From Cryptomeria japonica (lineage: Eukaryota > Streptophyta > Pinopsida > Cupressales > Cupressaceae): a stretch of DNA of 64,000 bases. Position numbers and translations under genes: made by a program. Of the stretch, positions 33,505-45,335 are shown piece after piece (within the stretch, counting starts at the first letter, position 1; every line of letters begins with the position of its first letter). The stretch spans positions 289,603,957 through 289,667,956 of the forward strand of contig NC_081410.1 of NCBI RefSeq assembly GCF_030272615.1, in the 5' to 3' direction. The notes under the pieces are model-generated. The model was given only the letters and a program-made list of their open reading frames with translations, was not told where the DNA came from and made no database searches.

Positions 33505-33905
33505 TCAGTGCAACATTAGCTAAGGAGTTGGACATAATATTTTTTGACCTTTCAATCTAGTTAATTGAAAATGCATCAAAGTATTCAATCACATCCCAAA
33601 CAACATGTTTATACTTTTTTAACATGTCATTCTTAGATGCATTTTTTTATCTTACCTGAGACACCACAAGTTCTAAATCTCCAAAAACTTTTAACAACTG
33701 AATCAAATGTTTCTTAGCAATTTCCAACACCAATTAAAAGGCCTCATACTCAGCTATATTATGTGTGCACTAAAAAGCCAATAGAAAGGAGTATTTAAAA
33801 GTAATATCTGACGGGGAAACAAAAAGAACTCCTTCTCCAAATCCTTCTTTCGAGCAAGCTCCATCAAAGTACATTTTCCACAGACCTTCCTATTGAGATT
33901 CCAAT
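33505..33905 (-). pseudogene. Element E RNase H-like domain located before the RT
   Basis: The minus strand reads LWKMYFDGACSKEGFGEG, HNIAEYEAF, LLKVFGDLELVVSQ and ERSKNIMSNSLANVA. This matches, block for block, the second RNase H of element C (NLYFDGSYTSHKSGVG, VEYEALL, VYGDSQLIV, RIQNKAADAMATI). The ligands Asp, Glu and Asp are present; the last Asp appears as Asn. Three or four stops interrupt it. Its place between protease and RT differs from element C, where it follows the RT-linked RNase H. Order here: protease, this domain, RT, RNase H, integrase. Confidence 0.7.
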
Positions 33906-34335
33906 TCATTAAGAATAGGGTTTGTATTTTTTTAACTAAGGCTGAATTGGTTCAATTCTAAAGTTGTCAAGGTCCACATCATGCAATTAAGAATGCTAGG
34001 ATCTATTTTCTCAATGACCACTGGGGCACATGGTTATATATATAATTTCACCTGATTCCCATTCACTGGGATGGTTGTGTATGACAGATCTAGTTGGACA
34101 TTTCCTCCAACTGCTGCATCCTACTGTCTAGATAAAAGCATTCCATAATGAGGCTTAGTGTCACTTACTATAACATCCATCTTATAGGTTGCTTCAGGGA
34201 ATGCTGCTATTTTCACCTCTATGTCTTTCATTGTACCCACAATAGGTACTTCTCTGTTATCCATAGTGTAGAACTTCCCATACAAGGTACTTACTGACAA
34301 TCCTAGCTCCTTCATGACCCCATATGGCATCACGT
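33906..34335 (-). pseudogene. Element E protease, downstream part
   Basis: From 34335 the minus strand reads VMPYGVMKELGL, then TMDNREVPIVGTMKDIEV, AAFPEATYKMDVIVSD and HYGMLLSR, the body of a gypsy retropepsin. The part with the active-site Asp lies on the other side of the Copia insertion, at 42030-41986. The frame meets exactly across the target duplication. 34120-33906 continues with LDLSYTTIPVNGNQVKLY, also coding-like. Confidence 0.85.
34331..34335 (+). repeat. Target site duplication of Copia element (5' copy)
   Basis: CACGT before the 5' LTR pairs with CATGT at 41986-41990 after the 3' LTR. The only difference is a C-to-T at a CG site. Confidence 0.85.
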
Positions 34336-35853
34336 TGTTGGCATTATAACAGAAAAGGAGAGATTGTTGGCATTTCAATAAGGATATTGAGAAGGTTGTT
34401 GATGATTATGGATATAATTGATTAAGGATGTTTACTGTCTTAATATTATTATTTTGTCATTGATGTCAAGAAATTGATTTTCTAATTTAGTATGACGTTG
34501 CTATATCTTAAGAAGTATTATTTGATGAGTATAAAGATGTCGGTAAAACATAGAAAGAATGTGATGAATAAGGGGAGAAATAAGTTATTCAATGGGCAAC
34601 TATTACCGAGTTAGACAATGATGAGATCATGATGTTTAGATTGTTTTGATATCATACATATGTTATTGATTGTAACGTTAATACTATACTATGTTACCGA
34701 GCAAAGAACCTAGTCAGTAAACCCTAAGGAACCTAGTCTGTAAACCCTAAGGTTATCGCTATCGGTTAATGAAGGCGGTATGTCTACCGAGTGAATTTTA
34801 GTATTTACCGAGTTGCAACTGAGTAATAACATAATGCATTGAATGAATAAAAGCATTATTTAATGAAGGAAGCTGATGAGATGGCTATGATTAAATGATT
34901 GGTATGCTGTGAATGAAGTTTGTTAAAGAATCTATGACAAAGGAAAATCAGCAGGAAGATCTATAGCTCAGATTGAACCGCAATACCCTAGCACAAGTTC
35001 CAAGAAATGTATGCAAGTTCCAAGGTGGGGTAAAACGTCTTTCAGATTGAATGATACATTGAACGTGGTCAAAGTTTGAAGATCTGATGGCTATGATTGA
35101 TCATGGGAAATGTGATCAAGGAGATTAGGCAGTTGGCGAATTGTTTATAAATAAGGAACTGTTGATAAACAATGCATGTGGGCAAGTGTATGCACAGGGA
35201 TGCTACATAGTGATTACCGAGCACTGAAGTTTGAAGACCTGTTTGAATAACAGAGTATAGAGCCCAGCAGATGGACAAGATAAGTCCTATATTGTATTGA
35301 GCAAATAAGAATCTTCTTTAGCATTTTAGATGTGAAGTTGCAGATAGATTTTTATTACTGTTATTTTGTAAAGTGATAGAAAATCTCTTAACCAAGTGGA
35401 CTTAACAGTCTTATTTGTAAAACCCTCTAGCAAGGTGACATTCTGATTGAGTATTTGAAATCCTTTAACAAGGTCACTTCTAACAAGGTGAAGATCCTAA
35501 CAGATCTGAGGGAAATCCCTTAACCAGGTCACATCTAGCAATGTGTTTGTAATCTTTAACATGATTTGCTTTTAACTGAGCATACTCTAGAAGAGTATAT
35601 TTCTTAGTGGGTCTGAAATCCCACAGTGGTTTTTCCCTATTTGGGTTTCCATGTTAAATCTGGTGTTATGAGTGTTATGATGTTTATATGCTTTTGAGTT
35701 TGCATGTTTAGTAGTTTTGGTTATATTACTGAAGTATATGTTACCGAGGTTGAATCTGATGTTTTTATGGAAGATTAAGTTTGTATGATTCACCCCCCCC
35801 CCTCATCTTATTAGCTTGGCATCTGTACTTAACATTAAGTATCAAAACTATCA
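34336..35853 (+). repeat. 5' LTR of Copia element
   Basis: Starts TGTTGGCATTATAACAG and ends AGTATCAAAACTATCA. A short internal echo of the start (GAGATTGTTGGCATT) lies near 34365. ACCGAG and TAACAAGGT-type words are frequent in the second half. Confidence 0.92.
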
Positions 35854-35855
35854 AT

Positions 35856-35867
35856 TGATATCAAAGC
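35856..35867 (+). other. Primer binding site of Copia element (tRNA-Met type, decayed)
   Basis: TGATATCAAAGC follows the LTR by two bases. The usual Copia site complementary to initiator tRNA-Met is TGGTATCAGAGC; the two differences are both G-to-A. Confidence 0.8.
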
Positions 35868-35918
35868 TTTGGACTCCAGAAGAAAAAGTTTAAAGGTACT
35901 TGAGGCAAATATCCAAAG

Positions 35919-36845
35919 ATGTATAAGAGGGATGCATCGAAGCTGAACAAGTCAAGTTTCTCTACATGGCAGAAAAGGATGAAGTTGCACCTATCAGGAG
36001 TTGGAGAATGTGTTGTATATTATCTGGAGAATGATTTCATTACATCGAGCACCTATCCATTGACAATGGAAGAGATAAAGGCAAAGCAAGAACATATCCA
36101 AGCAATGATTGAAATAACATCTGCATTGACCGATTCAGAGTTTAATGATCTAGAAGGCTGCAATGATGCAAAGGCAATGTGGGACAAGCTCATATCTGTG
36201 TATGGCAGTGATGAACATGTTCAAAGAGAAAAAGTGGATAGTCTAAGAGGACAACTTGAATCTATGAGGATGAATAAAGGTGAGAACATAACCTAGTACA
36301 GTACAAGACTAAAGGAGACTGTCAATCAAATTAAAGGAGCAGGTGGAACTATTGAAGAAAAGGATATAACAATTAAGTTGTTAAGAGCCCTTCTACCAGC
36401 TTATGCAATCCGAGTCTCTGCAATCAATGAATTGAGGTCTATACCCAATATGCCAATTTCTCTAGATGCTACTATTGGTAAGCTACATGCATTTGAGTTA
36501 AGTAACTTTGATAACAGTGGGTCTTCGGTAAATAAAGTTGAATCTGCATTTAGTTCTTTTCATCTTGATGAATCTAATGATTACAATGATAGAATGAGTA
36601 AATACACTAAAGGGGATCACAGTGGAGCAAGTGAAAGATTTTGCAAGAACATGGAGGAAGTACACAAACTGTATGAGGAAATCAAAAAGCAAGAAGAGTT
36701 TGAAGCACTATTAGCCAGAAGGTTACCGAGAGGCAAAGGTAAGTATAAAGGAAAACTACCTTTGAAATGTTTCAATTGTGATAAGATAGGACATATGGCT
36801 TCTAACTGTCCTAACAAAGAATCTACTGAAAAGAGAGATTACTGA
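35919..36845 (+). pseudogene. Copia gag
   Basis: Starts at ATG 35919 (MYKRDASKLNKSSFSTWQKR). It contains the Copia gag core, with WQKRMKLHLSG, KAMWDKLISVYG and LRALLPAYAIRV, then a CX2CX4HX4C zinc knuckle CFNCDKIGHMASNC near 36769. Stops: TAG at 36294 and TGA at 36843. It would form the particle shell and bind the RNA. It is in the same frame as the rest of gag-pol. Confidence 0.92.
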
Positions 36846-37260
36846 GATGATAGACAGAAAGATAATCATTACAGAGGATACCGAGACTTCGAAAGGAGAG
36901 ATAGAAAGTCATGCTTAATAGCTGATGAGGAATCCAATTATGATAAATCAGATGAAACTAATATAGAGGAAGTAGTTTATGTGGCTATCAAAGATGGATC
37001 AGATGAAGAAAGGTATGAAGAAAAAGCCCTAATATCTCACATAAATACTAATGATTCTTGGATCATAGATAGTGGATGCTCACATCACATGATAGGTGAT
37101 AAACACAAGTTTGTTATTTTAGAAGACTATGATGGAGGCTATGTAAGATTTGGTAATGATGCACCATGCCTAGTAAAAGGTAAAGGATCGATAACACTTC
37201 TTGACAATGCAAAGTGCAATGATGTTTATTAGGTTGAAGGTTTGAAATATAATTTGTTGA
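36846..37260 (+). pseudogene. Copia protease
   Basis: SWIIDSGCSHHM near 37057-37095 is the aspartic protease active site (DSG intact). CLVKGKGSITLL and the following YNLLSVAQL lead into the integrase part. One stop (TAG 37230) lies before VEGLKYNLLS. Same frame as gag, with no frameshift. Confidence 0.9.
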
Positions 37261-38410
37261 GTGTAGCACAGCTAAACAATACAAGATACCGAATAGAATT
37301 TCAGAAAGGAATTGTCAAAGTTCATGACAAGAATGGAAAGTTAGTTGCTACCGGGACACAAACAAAAGGTAACACATTTCACCTTGACTCAACTCGAAAT
37401 AAGTGTCTATATGCAAAGATAGATGATACCTAGTTATGGCATAAAAGGTTTTGTCATGTAAATTTTGATAATCTGATCAAAATAAGCAAGAAGCACCGAG
37501 TAAGAGGTCTACCGAGTCTTGAGAAACCTGAGAATGCTATGTGCTGAGGATGCTAGATGGGTAAAATGACAAGATCAAGCTTTACAAGTAAGTCCTACAC
37601 TTCTAAGGGAATTTTAGATCTTGTGCACACTAATCTTTGTGGTCCTATGAAAGTTCAAAGTTATTATGGCGATAAATATTTCATATTATTTGTGGATGAT
37701 TATTCAAGGATGATGTCAGTTATGTTTTTAAAAGAAAAATTAGAAGCTTTTCAAATGTTTAGATGGTACAAGGCAAGAGTTTAAAATGAAACAGGAAGAC
37801 AACTGAAATGTCTTAGGTCAGATAGAGGAGGAGAGTTCACATCTGATGAGTTCAACTTATTCTGAAATGATCATGGTATTAAAAGAGAAGTCTCTACACC
37901 GAGAACTCCACAGCAAAATGGAATTGTTGAGAGAAGAAACAAATCTATTGTGGATTGTGCCAGAACCCTGATGATTGGAAAGAAAGTGCCACAAACATTT
38001 TGGAGAGAAGCAATAAGCACAATAGTTTACACCCTGAACCGAGTACAACTAAAGAAAGGAACTTTGAAGACACCATATGAAATATGGTATGACAAGAAAC
38101 CTAATGTAAGTTATTTTAAAATCTTTGGAAGTAGATGCTATGTACACAAGGATGATAGAAATGGCAAGTTTGATTAGAAAAGTGAAGAAGGAACATTTCT
38201 TGGTTATTCTTCTAGAAGCAAAGCATTTAAATGTCTGATCAAATCATCTAACAAAATAGTAGAAAGTGAAAATGTGAAAATTGATGAATTTGCAGAAAGA
38301 AATGATGAAGGAAACTCCAAAGAACCAAAAGATTATGATGAATTTGACTATGTTCAACTGACAAGTCCTACCGAGAAAACTACAGAAGGAAATGAAGAGA
38401 ATATCTAGTT
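37261..38410 (+). pseudogene. Copia integrase
   Basis: The HHCC domain includes LWHKRFCHVNFDNL and, later, a two-Cys motif broken by TGA and TAG (about 37540-37556). The core reads DLVHTNLCGPM, LRSDRGGEF and GIVERRN. The first catalytic residue is Asn instead of Asp (HTN for the usual HTD), a G-to-A change; the second Asp and the Glu remain. LKTPYEIWYDKKPNVSYFKIFG follows. Stops lie at 37431, 37545, 37554, 37782, 37863, 38175 and 38406. Confidence 0.9.
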
Positions 38411-40097
38411 ATTGAGTGATGAAGAAGATCATATAGAGCCTACCAAGCCTGTATTAGCCAAGTATGTTAGAAGACATCATGCATCAAGTGAGATTATAGG
38501 AGATAAAGATGATCAATTACAAGGAACAAACTGAGACAAAACACATCTAATATCTGAATTTGAACTGAGAATAGTGAAAGAGGCATTTAACAGTGAAGAT
38601 TGGATAAATGCTGTGATAGAAGAGATTGATCAAATCAAGAAGAATGACACATGGACACTGGTCCCAAGACCAAAGGAGAAAAATGTAATCAGTACAAAGT
38701 GGATTTTCAGAAACAAGCTGAATGAAAAAGGTGAGGTCATTCAAAATAAAGCAAGACTAGTTTGCAAAGGTTATGGCCAAGAAGAAAGAATTGATTATGG
38801 TGAAACTTTTTCACCTGTGGCTAGACTTGAAGGAGTAAGAACATTGTTAGCATATGCTGTTTTCAAAAATTTCAAGGTATATCAAATGGATGTCAAATCT
38901 GCATTTCTGAATGGTATATTAGAAGAAGAAGTTTTTATTGGACAACCTGAAGGATTTGCTGAAGACAATAATAAAGATCCGGTATGTAAATTGAACAAAG
39001 CTTTATATGGTTTGAAACAAGCACATAGAGCATGGTATGAAAGATTGCACTCTTATTTGATCAAGATTGGTTTTATAAGGACAAGTGAAAACAACAATAT
39101 GTACATGAAGAATAATGAAAATGGAATACTGATCTCAGCCATATTTGTTGATGATATTATCTTTTGTGGAAATGACTCTCTATGTAAGAAATTTGGAGAT
39201 GAAATGAGCAAAGAATTTGAGATGTCATTAATTAGTGAGATAAAGTATTTTATAGGTTTACAGATTCTACAAATGAAAGATGATATTTTCATTATTCAAT
39301 TGAAGTACATAAAGGAAATCTTGAAGAAATTTGGATTGGAGGATTCAAAACTAGTAAGTACTCCTATGACTACCAATTGTAAATTATCAAAGAATGATGA
39401 ATCTGAATCTGTTGATGAGACACTTTACCGATCCATGATTGGAAAGTTGCAATATGTTGTTCATAGTAGGCCAGATATAGCACATGCAGTAGGTATAGTT
39501 GCAAGATTCTCTGCAGATCCCAAGGAAACACACATGACAACAATCAAAAGAATTTTTAGATACTTGAAAGGCACTGAGGATTATGGCTTAGTATATCAGA
39601 AAGGAAATGACTTTGATTTAAAAGTTTATACGGATGCTGATTAGGCAGGCAACATTGATGACAGGAAAAGCACAAGTGGATGAGCTTTCTTTTTAGGAGA
39701 AAGACTAGTGAGTTGGCTTAATAAGAAACAAGGATGTGTTTCACAATCAACAACAAAAGATGAATATGTTGCTGGAGCATTGAATTGCACTAACATAGCA
39801 TGGATCAAACATCTGTTGGAAGGTATAAATGAGAAAGTTACCAAGCCAGTAACTATATTCTGTGACAATACTAGTGCCATTAACATTTCAAAGAATCTAG
39901 TTATGCACTCTAAGACAAAGCACATCTCTATCAAATATCATTATCTTAGAGAAGAAGCTCAAGAGAAGAAAGTGGTGTTGGAGTATGTTAGCACAAAGGA
40001 ACAAATAGCAGATATCTTCACCAAGCCACTGCCAAGGGACACTTTTGAGTATCTCAGAAGTAAGTTAGGGGTCCTACCCCTATCTTCCATTCACTGA
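38411..40097 (+). pseudogene. Copia reverse transcriptase and RNase H
   Basis: The longest intact piece (38574-39644, 356 residues) begins MKEAFNSEDWINAVIEEIDQ. It shows KNDTWTLVPRP, VISTKWIFRNKL, DYGETFSPVARLEGVRTLLA, QMDVKSAFLNGIL and IFVDDIIFCGND (active site FVDD). RNase H follows with a DAD motif ending at TAG 39642, then STTKDEYVAGALNC, CDNTSAINIS and HISIKYHYLREEA, ending at TGA 40095. TAG 39642 and TGA 39681 stand where Trp codons are usual. The frame is never shifted from 35919 to 40097 (1,393 codons). Confidence 0.93.
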
Positions 40098-40473
40098 CTG
40101 AGTTCGGTGAAAGCATAAATTTGATGACTCTATTGAATATCTTTTAGGAGTTGATGCTGATTTACACACTTTAGAAGGTTTTCTAAAGGTGTGCAGGAAA
40201 TAAATATAGGGAATAGGAATTGAAGACATAAATGCTCTGACCGAGACTAAGTTGACACATAATAGGAGAAAATCACTTCATACAAGAAGAAATTATGTTT
40301 TAGTTCTTTACTTTTTGGCATTATTGTCAAAGGGGGAGAAGACTGGAGAAGAGGAGTGAATACTAATGTATGGGGGAGAATTCTGATGACAGGGGGAGAG
40401 CATTTCAGCATTTTAGAATCTCACAACAATCTGAATCAATTAGGTCAAATCAATTGGTTTTTCCATCAATGCC

Positions 40474-40485
40474 AAAGGGGGAGAT
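40474..40485 (+). other. Polypurine tract of Copia element
   Basis: AAAGGGGGAGAT lies directly before the 3' LTR start TGTTGGC. Similar GGGGGAGA runs occur upstream at about 40333, 40371 and 40391, which is usual for plant Copia elements. Confidence 0.85.
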
Positions 40486-41985
40486 TGTTGGCATTATAAC
40501 AGACAAGGAGAGATTGTTGGCATTTCAATAAGGATATTGAGAAGGTTGTTGATGATTATGGATATAACTGATTAAGGATTTTTACTGTCTTAATATTATT
40601 ATTTTGTCATTGATGTCAAGAAATTGATTTTCTAATTCAGTATGATGTTGCCATATCTTAAGAAGTATGATTTGATGAGTATAAATATGTTGGTAAAAGA
40701 CACAGAAATAATGTGATGAATAAGGGGAGAAATAAGTTATTCAATGGGCAACTATTACCGAGTTAGACAATGATGAGATCATGATGTTTAGATTGTTTTG
40801 ATATCATACATATGTTATTGATTGTAAGGTTAATACTATACTATGTTACCAAGCAAAGAACCTAGTCGGTAAACCCTAAGGAACCTAGTTGGTAAACCCT
40901 AAGGTTGTTGCTATTGGTTAATAAAGGTGGTATGTCTACCAAGTGAAGTTTAGTATTTATCGAGTTGCAACCGAGTAATAAAAGAATGCATTAAATGAAT
41001 AAAAGCATTATTTAATGAAGGAAGCTGATGAGCTGGCTATGATTAAATGATTGGTATGTTGTGAATGAAGTTTGTTAAAGAATCTATGGCAAAGGAAAAT
41101 TGGCTGGAAGATCTACAGCTCAGATTGAACCGTAATACCCTAGCACAAGTTCCAAGAAATGTATGCAAGTTCCAAAGCGAGGTAAAGCATTTTTCAGGTC
41201 GAAGGATACATTGAACCTAGTCAAAGTTTGAAGATCTGATGGCTATGATTGATCATTGGAAATGTGATCAAGGAGATTAAGCGATTGGCAAATTGTTTAT
41301 AAATAAGGAACTATTGATAGACAATGCATGCGGGCAAGTGTATGCACATGGATGCTACATAGTGATTACCGAGCACTGAAGCTTGAAGACTTGTTTGAAT
41401 AATAGAGTATAGAGCCCAACATATTGTATTGAGCAAATAAGAATCTGCTTTAGCATTTTAGATGTGAAGTTGCAAATAGACTTTTATTACTGTTATTTTG
41501 TAATGTGACAGAAAATCTCTTAATCGAGTGGACTTAACAGTCTTATTTGTAAAACCCTCTAGCAAGGTGACATTCTGATTGAGTGTTTGAAATCCTTTAA
41601 CAAGGTCACTTCTGACAAGGTGAAGATCCTAATAGATCTGAGGGAAATCCCTTAACCGGGTCACATCTAGCAATGTGTTTGTAATCTTTAACAGGATTTT
41701 CTTTTAACCGAGCATACTCTAGAAGAGTATATTTCTTAGTGGGTCCAAAATCCCATAGTGGTTTTTCCCTATTTGGATTTCCACGTTAAATTTGGTGTTA
41801 TGAGTGTTATGATTTTTATATGCTTTTGAGTTTGCATGTTTAGCAGTTTTGGTTATATTACTGAAGTATATGTTACCGAGGTTGAATCTGATGTTTTTAT
41901 GGAAAATTAAGTTTGTATGATTCACACCCCCCTCTCATCTTATTAGCTTGGCATATGTACTTAACATTAAGTATTAGAACTATCA
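40486..41985 (+). repeat. 3' LTR of Copia element
   Basis: Starts TGTTGGCATTATAACAG, ends AGTATTAGAACTATCA, and is followed by the target duplication CATGT. It is 18 bases shorter than the 5' LTR; one visible loss is near 41419, where the segment with GCAGATGGACAAGATAAG is missing. Confidence 0.92.
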
Positions 41986-43150
41986 CATGTTTGTAGCAAC
42001 CCTAAAATCTATCATACAATTTTTTATTAGTCTATTATTGACTAATAATGTCACATAAAAAGGATCAACTTGAGAAGGTTCCTAAGTAATTGTTGTTCCC
42101 ACATAAATTTCTGGGATTTTATGTTCTTGATCCTTTCTCTCCTTTGCAATACCTTTTGGTCAAGATGCATCCGTATCTGATAGACTAGAAATCAAAGAAA
42201 ATGTAGGTTCTCTATGTTCTTTTATTTTTAACAGCTCTATCAGTGGTACTAAAAATTTCATCTGGGTTAAAGCTTGAGTCATATCAAATGCAGAATTAAT
42301 ATAAGACTCAGAATGGGCTTTAACCTTATCTTCTTTTTGGTGACTTGTCTTCTTATCAGTAGTGGTCTCTAATAAATCACCAGTTGCACTAACTTTCTTA
42401 GGTTTCCCTAAAGTGTTAGAGTGATCCTTTTTTAGCATGACCATCTATGGAAGAAGTTTTATCATCAATCACCCTTTTCTGAGAAATTTCTTTGATAAAC
42501 ATAGAACTAGGCTTCCCTTGATTCTCATCATTCTTACTACTTCTCAAGTTATAGTTGTGTTTGGCCTTAGCTATTACAGCTTTGGTGAGGTTCTTCACTT
42601 ACTCCTCACTAGGCCTTCTAAGATGAATTCCTTCATCTTCAATAGTCCCCACATTTAGAGTAGGATTCCAATCAATCGTTAATTTCCCTTGGCAATTTGC
42701 ATTGCTTCTTAGTGCATCATACTCATCTACTTCATCCTGTGAAGACTCATAGTCGCTGTCAATAGTGGTTTCAAACATATTCACTATAGGCTTATCTTCA
42801 TTCTGATACCTCAATTCATCCTCACTCCTCATTGATTCATTTAAATCTTGAGTCACAACACACTCGTAAGGGGAATGTGGTCCATCACATGCTATACACC
42901 AAGGAGTATTCTCCACATTATGCACATTTCCACCTTTTAAAGGGTTAGGGGTATCCTGATTTTGTGTACTTATTGGCTTGTTCTGCACACGTTTGCCATC
43001 TTTCTAGGTAGTTTTATATGGCATATCATGTAACCTAGTAGGCCTATCTTGCCAGTTGTAATGAGGTTTATCATTCTTACTCACCTTTGCAATAAGGTCT
43101 TTCACAACAATCATCAGTTTCTCAATCTTATCCTCTTCCCTAGAGGCCGT
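41986..43150 (-). pseudogene. Element E gag C-terminal part and protease start
   Basis: From 42988 the minus strand encodes a polar gag tail. It includes a CX2CX-H-type remnant (WCIACDGPHSPYEC), followed by acidic stretches (NMFETTIDSDYESSQDEVDEY) and LRRPSEE. Towards 42000 it reads KNCMIDFRVATN, the position of the protease active site, and the frame continues in the part across the Copia insertion. Where a DSG or DTG triad is expected, the sequence shows DFR; each change can be reached by C-to-T or G-to-A. Confidence 0.75.
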
Positions 43151-44802
43151 ATCTGGTTGTGGCTTTTTCTCTTGCCACAGTCTACCATTGGTTCTTCATC
43201 CCACTTTGCTTGATGCTTTCCTATTACTTTCCACATTTATTGCAATTATAAAAGCATCCCTTAAACTGTGTGGGTTTTTATCCCTAAGGATATAATACAT
43301 CTTTGGGTCAAAGGCATTATAATAGGTGGTTAGACATACATTTTTATCTAACCTCATCACTTGAAATAATTTGTGCATTGCCTTTTGGAACCTTTCATTA
43401 GAGTTTGTGACAGCCTCATTATCATATTTTTTGATATTATTAAACTCATTGAGCATGAAGCTCACATTTTTCTTGTCCCCATACTTCTCTTGAAAAAAAT
43501 TCTTGAACTCTTCCCAAGAACTGAAGCTATCCACAGGTAACCCATTGTACCAATCCCTAGCATCTTCAACTAGAGATTGCATGAATAGTTTCATGATCAC
43601 ATCCTCATTTGCAATCTTTTAGTCATTAACCATATCACCAAAAGACTTTAGATGCTCCTCTATACTTATGACATTATTTTCAGCAAATTTTTGAAGTTTA
43701 TCCCTCATTTCAATAGGGACATGGTTTGGATAACCTGGGATTCAATTAAAGAAAAGTTGTCTATACAACTCAACATTGATGGGTCTTGTCTGAAATTGGT
43801 TACCAACAAAAATATTCCCAATATTCATTCTTGAACTTGGACCACCAACTCAAGGAACTTGGTTATTTTGGTTGTAGGGTAGTCTAAGAGGTACTTGATT
43901 TACTAGAGTAGCATTAAAAGAAAAGGTAGGGTTGTTTTGGTTAACAAGGGGAATAGTATTCATGGGCATAGTTGGTTGAGTTTTCATTATAGAAAGTGAG
44001 GTATGTTGAGTTATAAGGTTACTTTGATCTGTTGAAGGGAAAGTTATAAGAGGGACTTTTAGGTACGCAATTTTTCTTCTAACTTCAGTGTTGGTTACTT
44101 CTATTTCAGCTTTCTCCAATTCCCTCTGCAAATTTTCCTTCTCTTTTTTCATTCTCTCTATTTCAATTTCATGCAAGGACATTCCATGAGGTACCCTTCC
44201 ACTTCCTAATACTACATCTACAGTTTTGGAACTAGCTCTAGTCTCTACAACCTTCTATTTTCCCTTGTCAATACTGATTTTGGTAGGTTGTGGATCATTG
44301 TGAAACTCCCTATTTGTTTGCACAACAATCTTGGGTGCAGAACTAATTTTGGCAGTCAAATTCTCACTAATAACAGGGCCCTCTTCCTTACTTTTAGGCT
44401 CTTCTCGAGTGAATAACTCAAGATCTATGATTTGTCTCAACAACCTATCTCTCTCTCAATAAGTTTTGCCTTAATTTAATTTTCCCTCTCCTTTTCCTTT
44501 TGTTTTCTTAAGGAAATTAACTGATAGACTTTTTTATTGAGGACCTCAATTTCTTGGGAAACCTCATCCGGGTCAGGAAATATTTCCTCTGAATTTGAAA
44601 TATTGACATGGTCAATATCAATCAAGCTCACATTTTTGTCTACAATTTGGGGAAAAGGATCTACCTTGGCATTGGAGCTATTCTTGTATCTCCCACAAGT
44701 GCCAGTATGAGACAATCTTTGATGAAAAGTTTGAATATCCTCATTATTACCAAATAAGCTTGTATGAAAACCCATAATGTCTTGTTCAGATTCATTAGAC
44801 AA
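43151..44802 (-). pseudogene. Element E gag
   Basis: N-terminal pieces (44802-44476, 44443-44255) are polar and acidic. 44182-43850 opens with a Lys/Glu helix (MKKEKENLQRELEKAEIEV). 43600-43196 is the recognisable retrotransposon gag core: MKLFMQSLVEDARDWYNGLP, SWEEFKNFFQEKYGD and NNIKKYDNEAVTNSNERFQ. The pieces are separated by stops and at least one frame change. It differs strongly from the gag of A and G, so E is another family. Confidence 0.85.
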
Positions 44803-45312
44803 TGTATTAGAATTTGCATAAACTAGTCATCCTGAGGACTTACCCATATGGCTACCTTTTTATCTCCATGAATAATTAACGGGTTCATGTATAATTGTTC
44901 CTTTCTAGCCTTTCTGGATTGGTTCAAGCAATCCTTCTTGTAGCTTCTCTTGAGGAGTCTTTTTCATGTAGGACTTGGCGTTCCTTCCTCTCTGCATTAT
45001 GTAAACTTCCTTGAGGTGATTTGCGATTATATTAAAAGAGCACTAGTTTTTCCTTGCTTTTAGATTTGCCACCCAATTGCTTGGGAATTAGAAAATATTT
45101 TGAACATAGTAGCTCACTCATAGGATACTGTAGAATGAAAATGTTACTCTCAGAGAAGAATTTGAACAATGTTGCGATGGAAAAATACAATTATAGGGAC
45201 TTGAATAAATGTAGGGTCAATAACTTTTCACAGAGACCACATGATATTTGATTTTAATGACTTATGCAATGTAAATACTGATATGCATTATAAGACTTAT
45301 CTTATATGACTC
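44803..45312 (-). other. Element E short leader
   Basis: About 0.5 kb between PBS and gag. It has no repeat array of the type seen in A, C and D, and no supported ORF. Confidence 0.5.
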
Positions 45313-45330
45313 TCCCTAGTAGAGTCGCCA
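45313..45330 (-). other. Primer binding site of element E
   Basis: The minus strand reads TGGCGACTCTACTAGGGA, close to the TTTGGCGACTCCGCTGGGGA type used by many plant gypsy elements. It lies five bases after the LTR end CCAACA. Confidence 0.8.
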
Positions 45331-45335
45331 TTTTT

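Larger units (their letters stand above)
34336..41985 (+). mobile_element. Complete Ty1/Copia element inserted in element E
   Basis: 7,650 bases with LTRs at 34336-35853 and 40486-41985, a primer site, one gag-pol frame, a polypurine tract and a 5-base target duplication. By eye the LTRs differ at roughly 5 percent of sites, mostly transitions. The insertion splits the protease gene of element E and is therefore younger than E. Confidence 0.93.
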
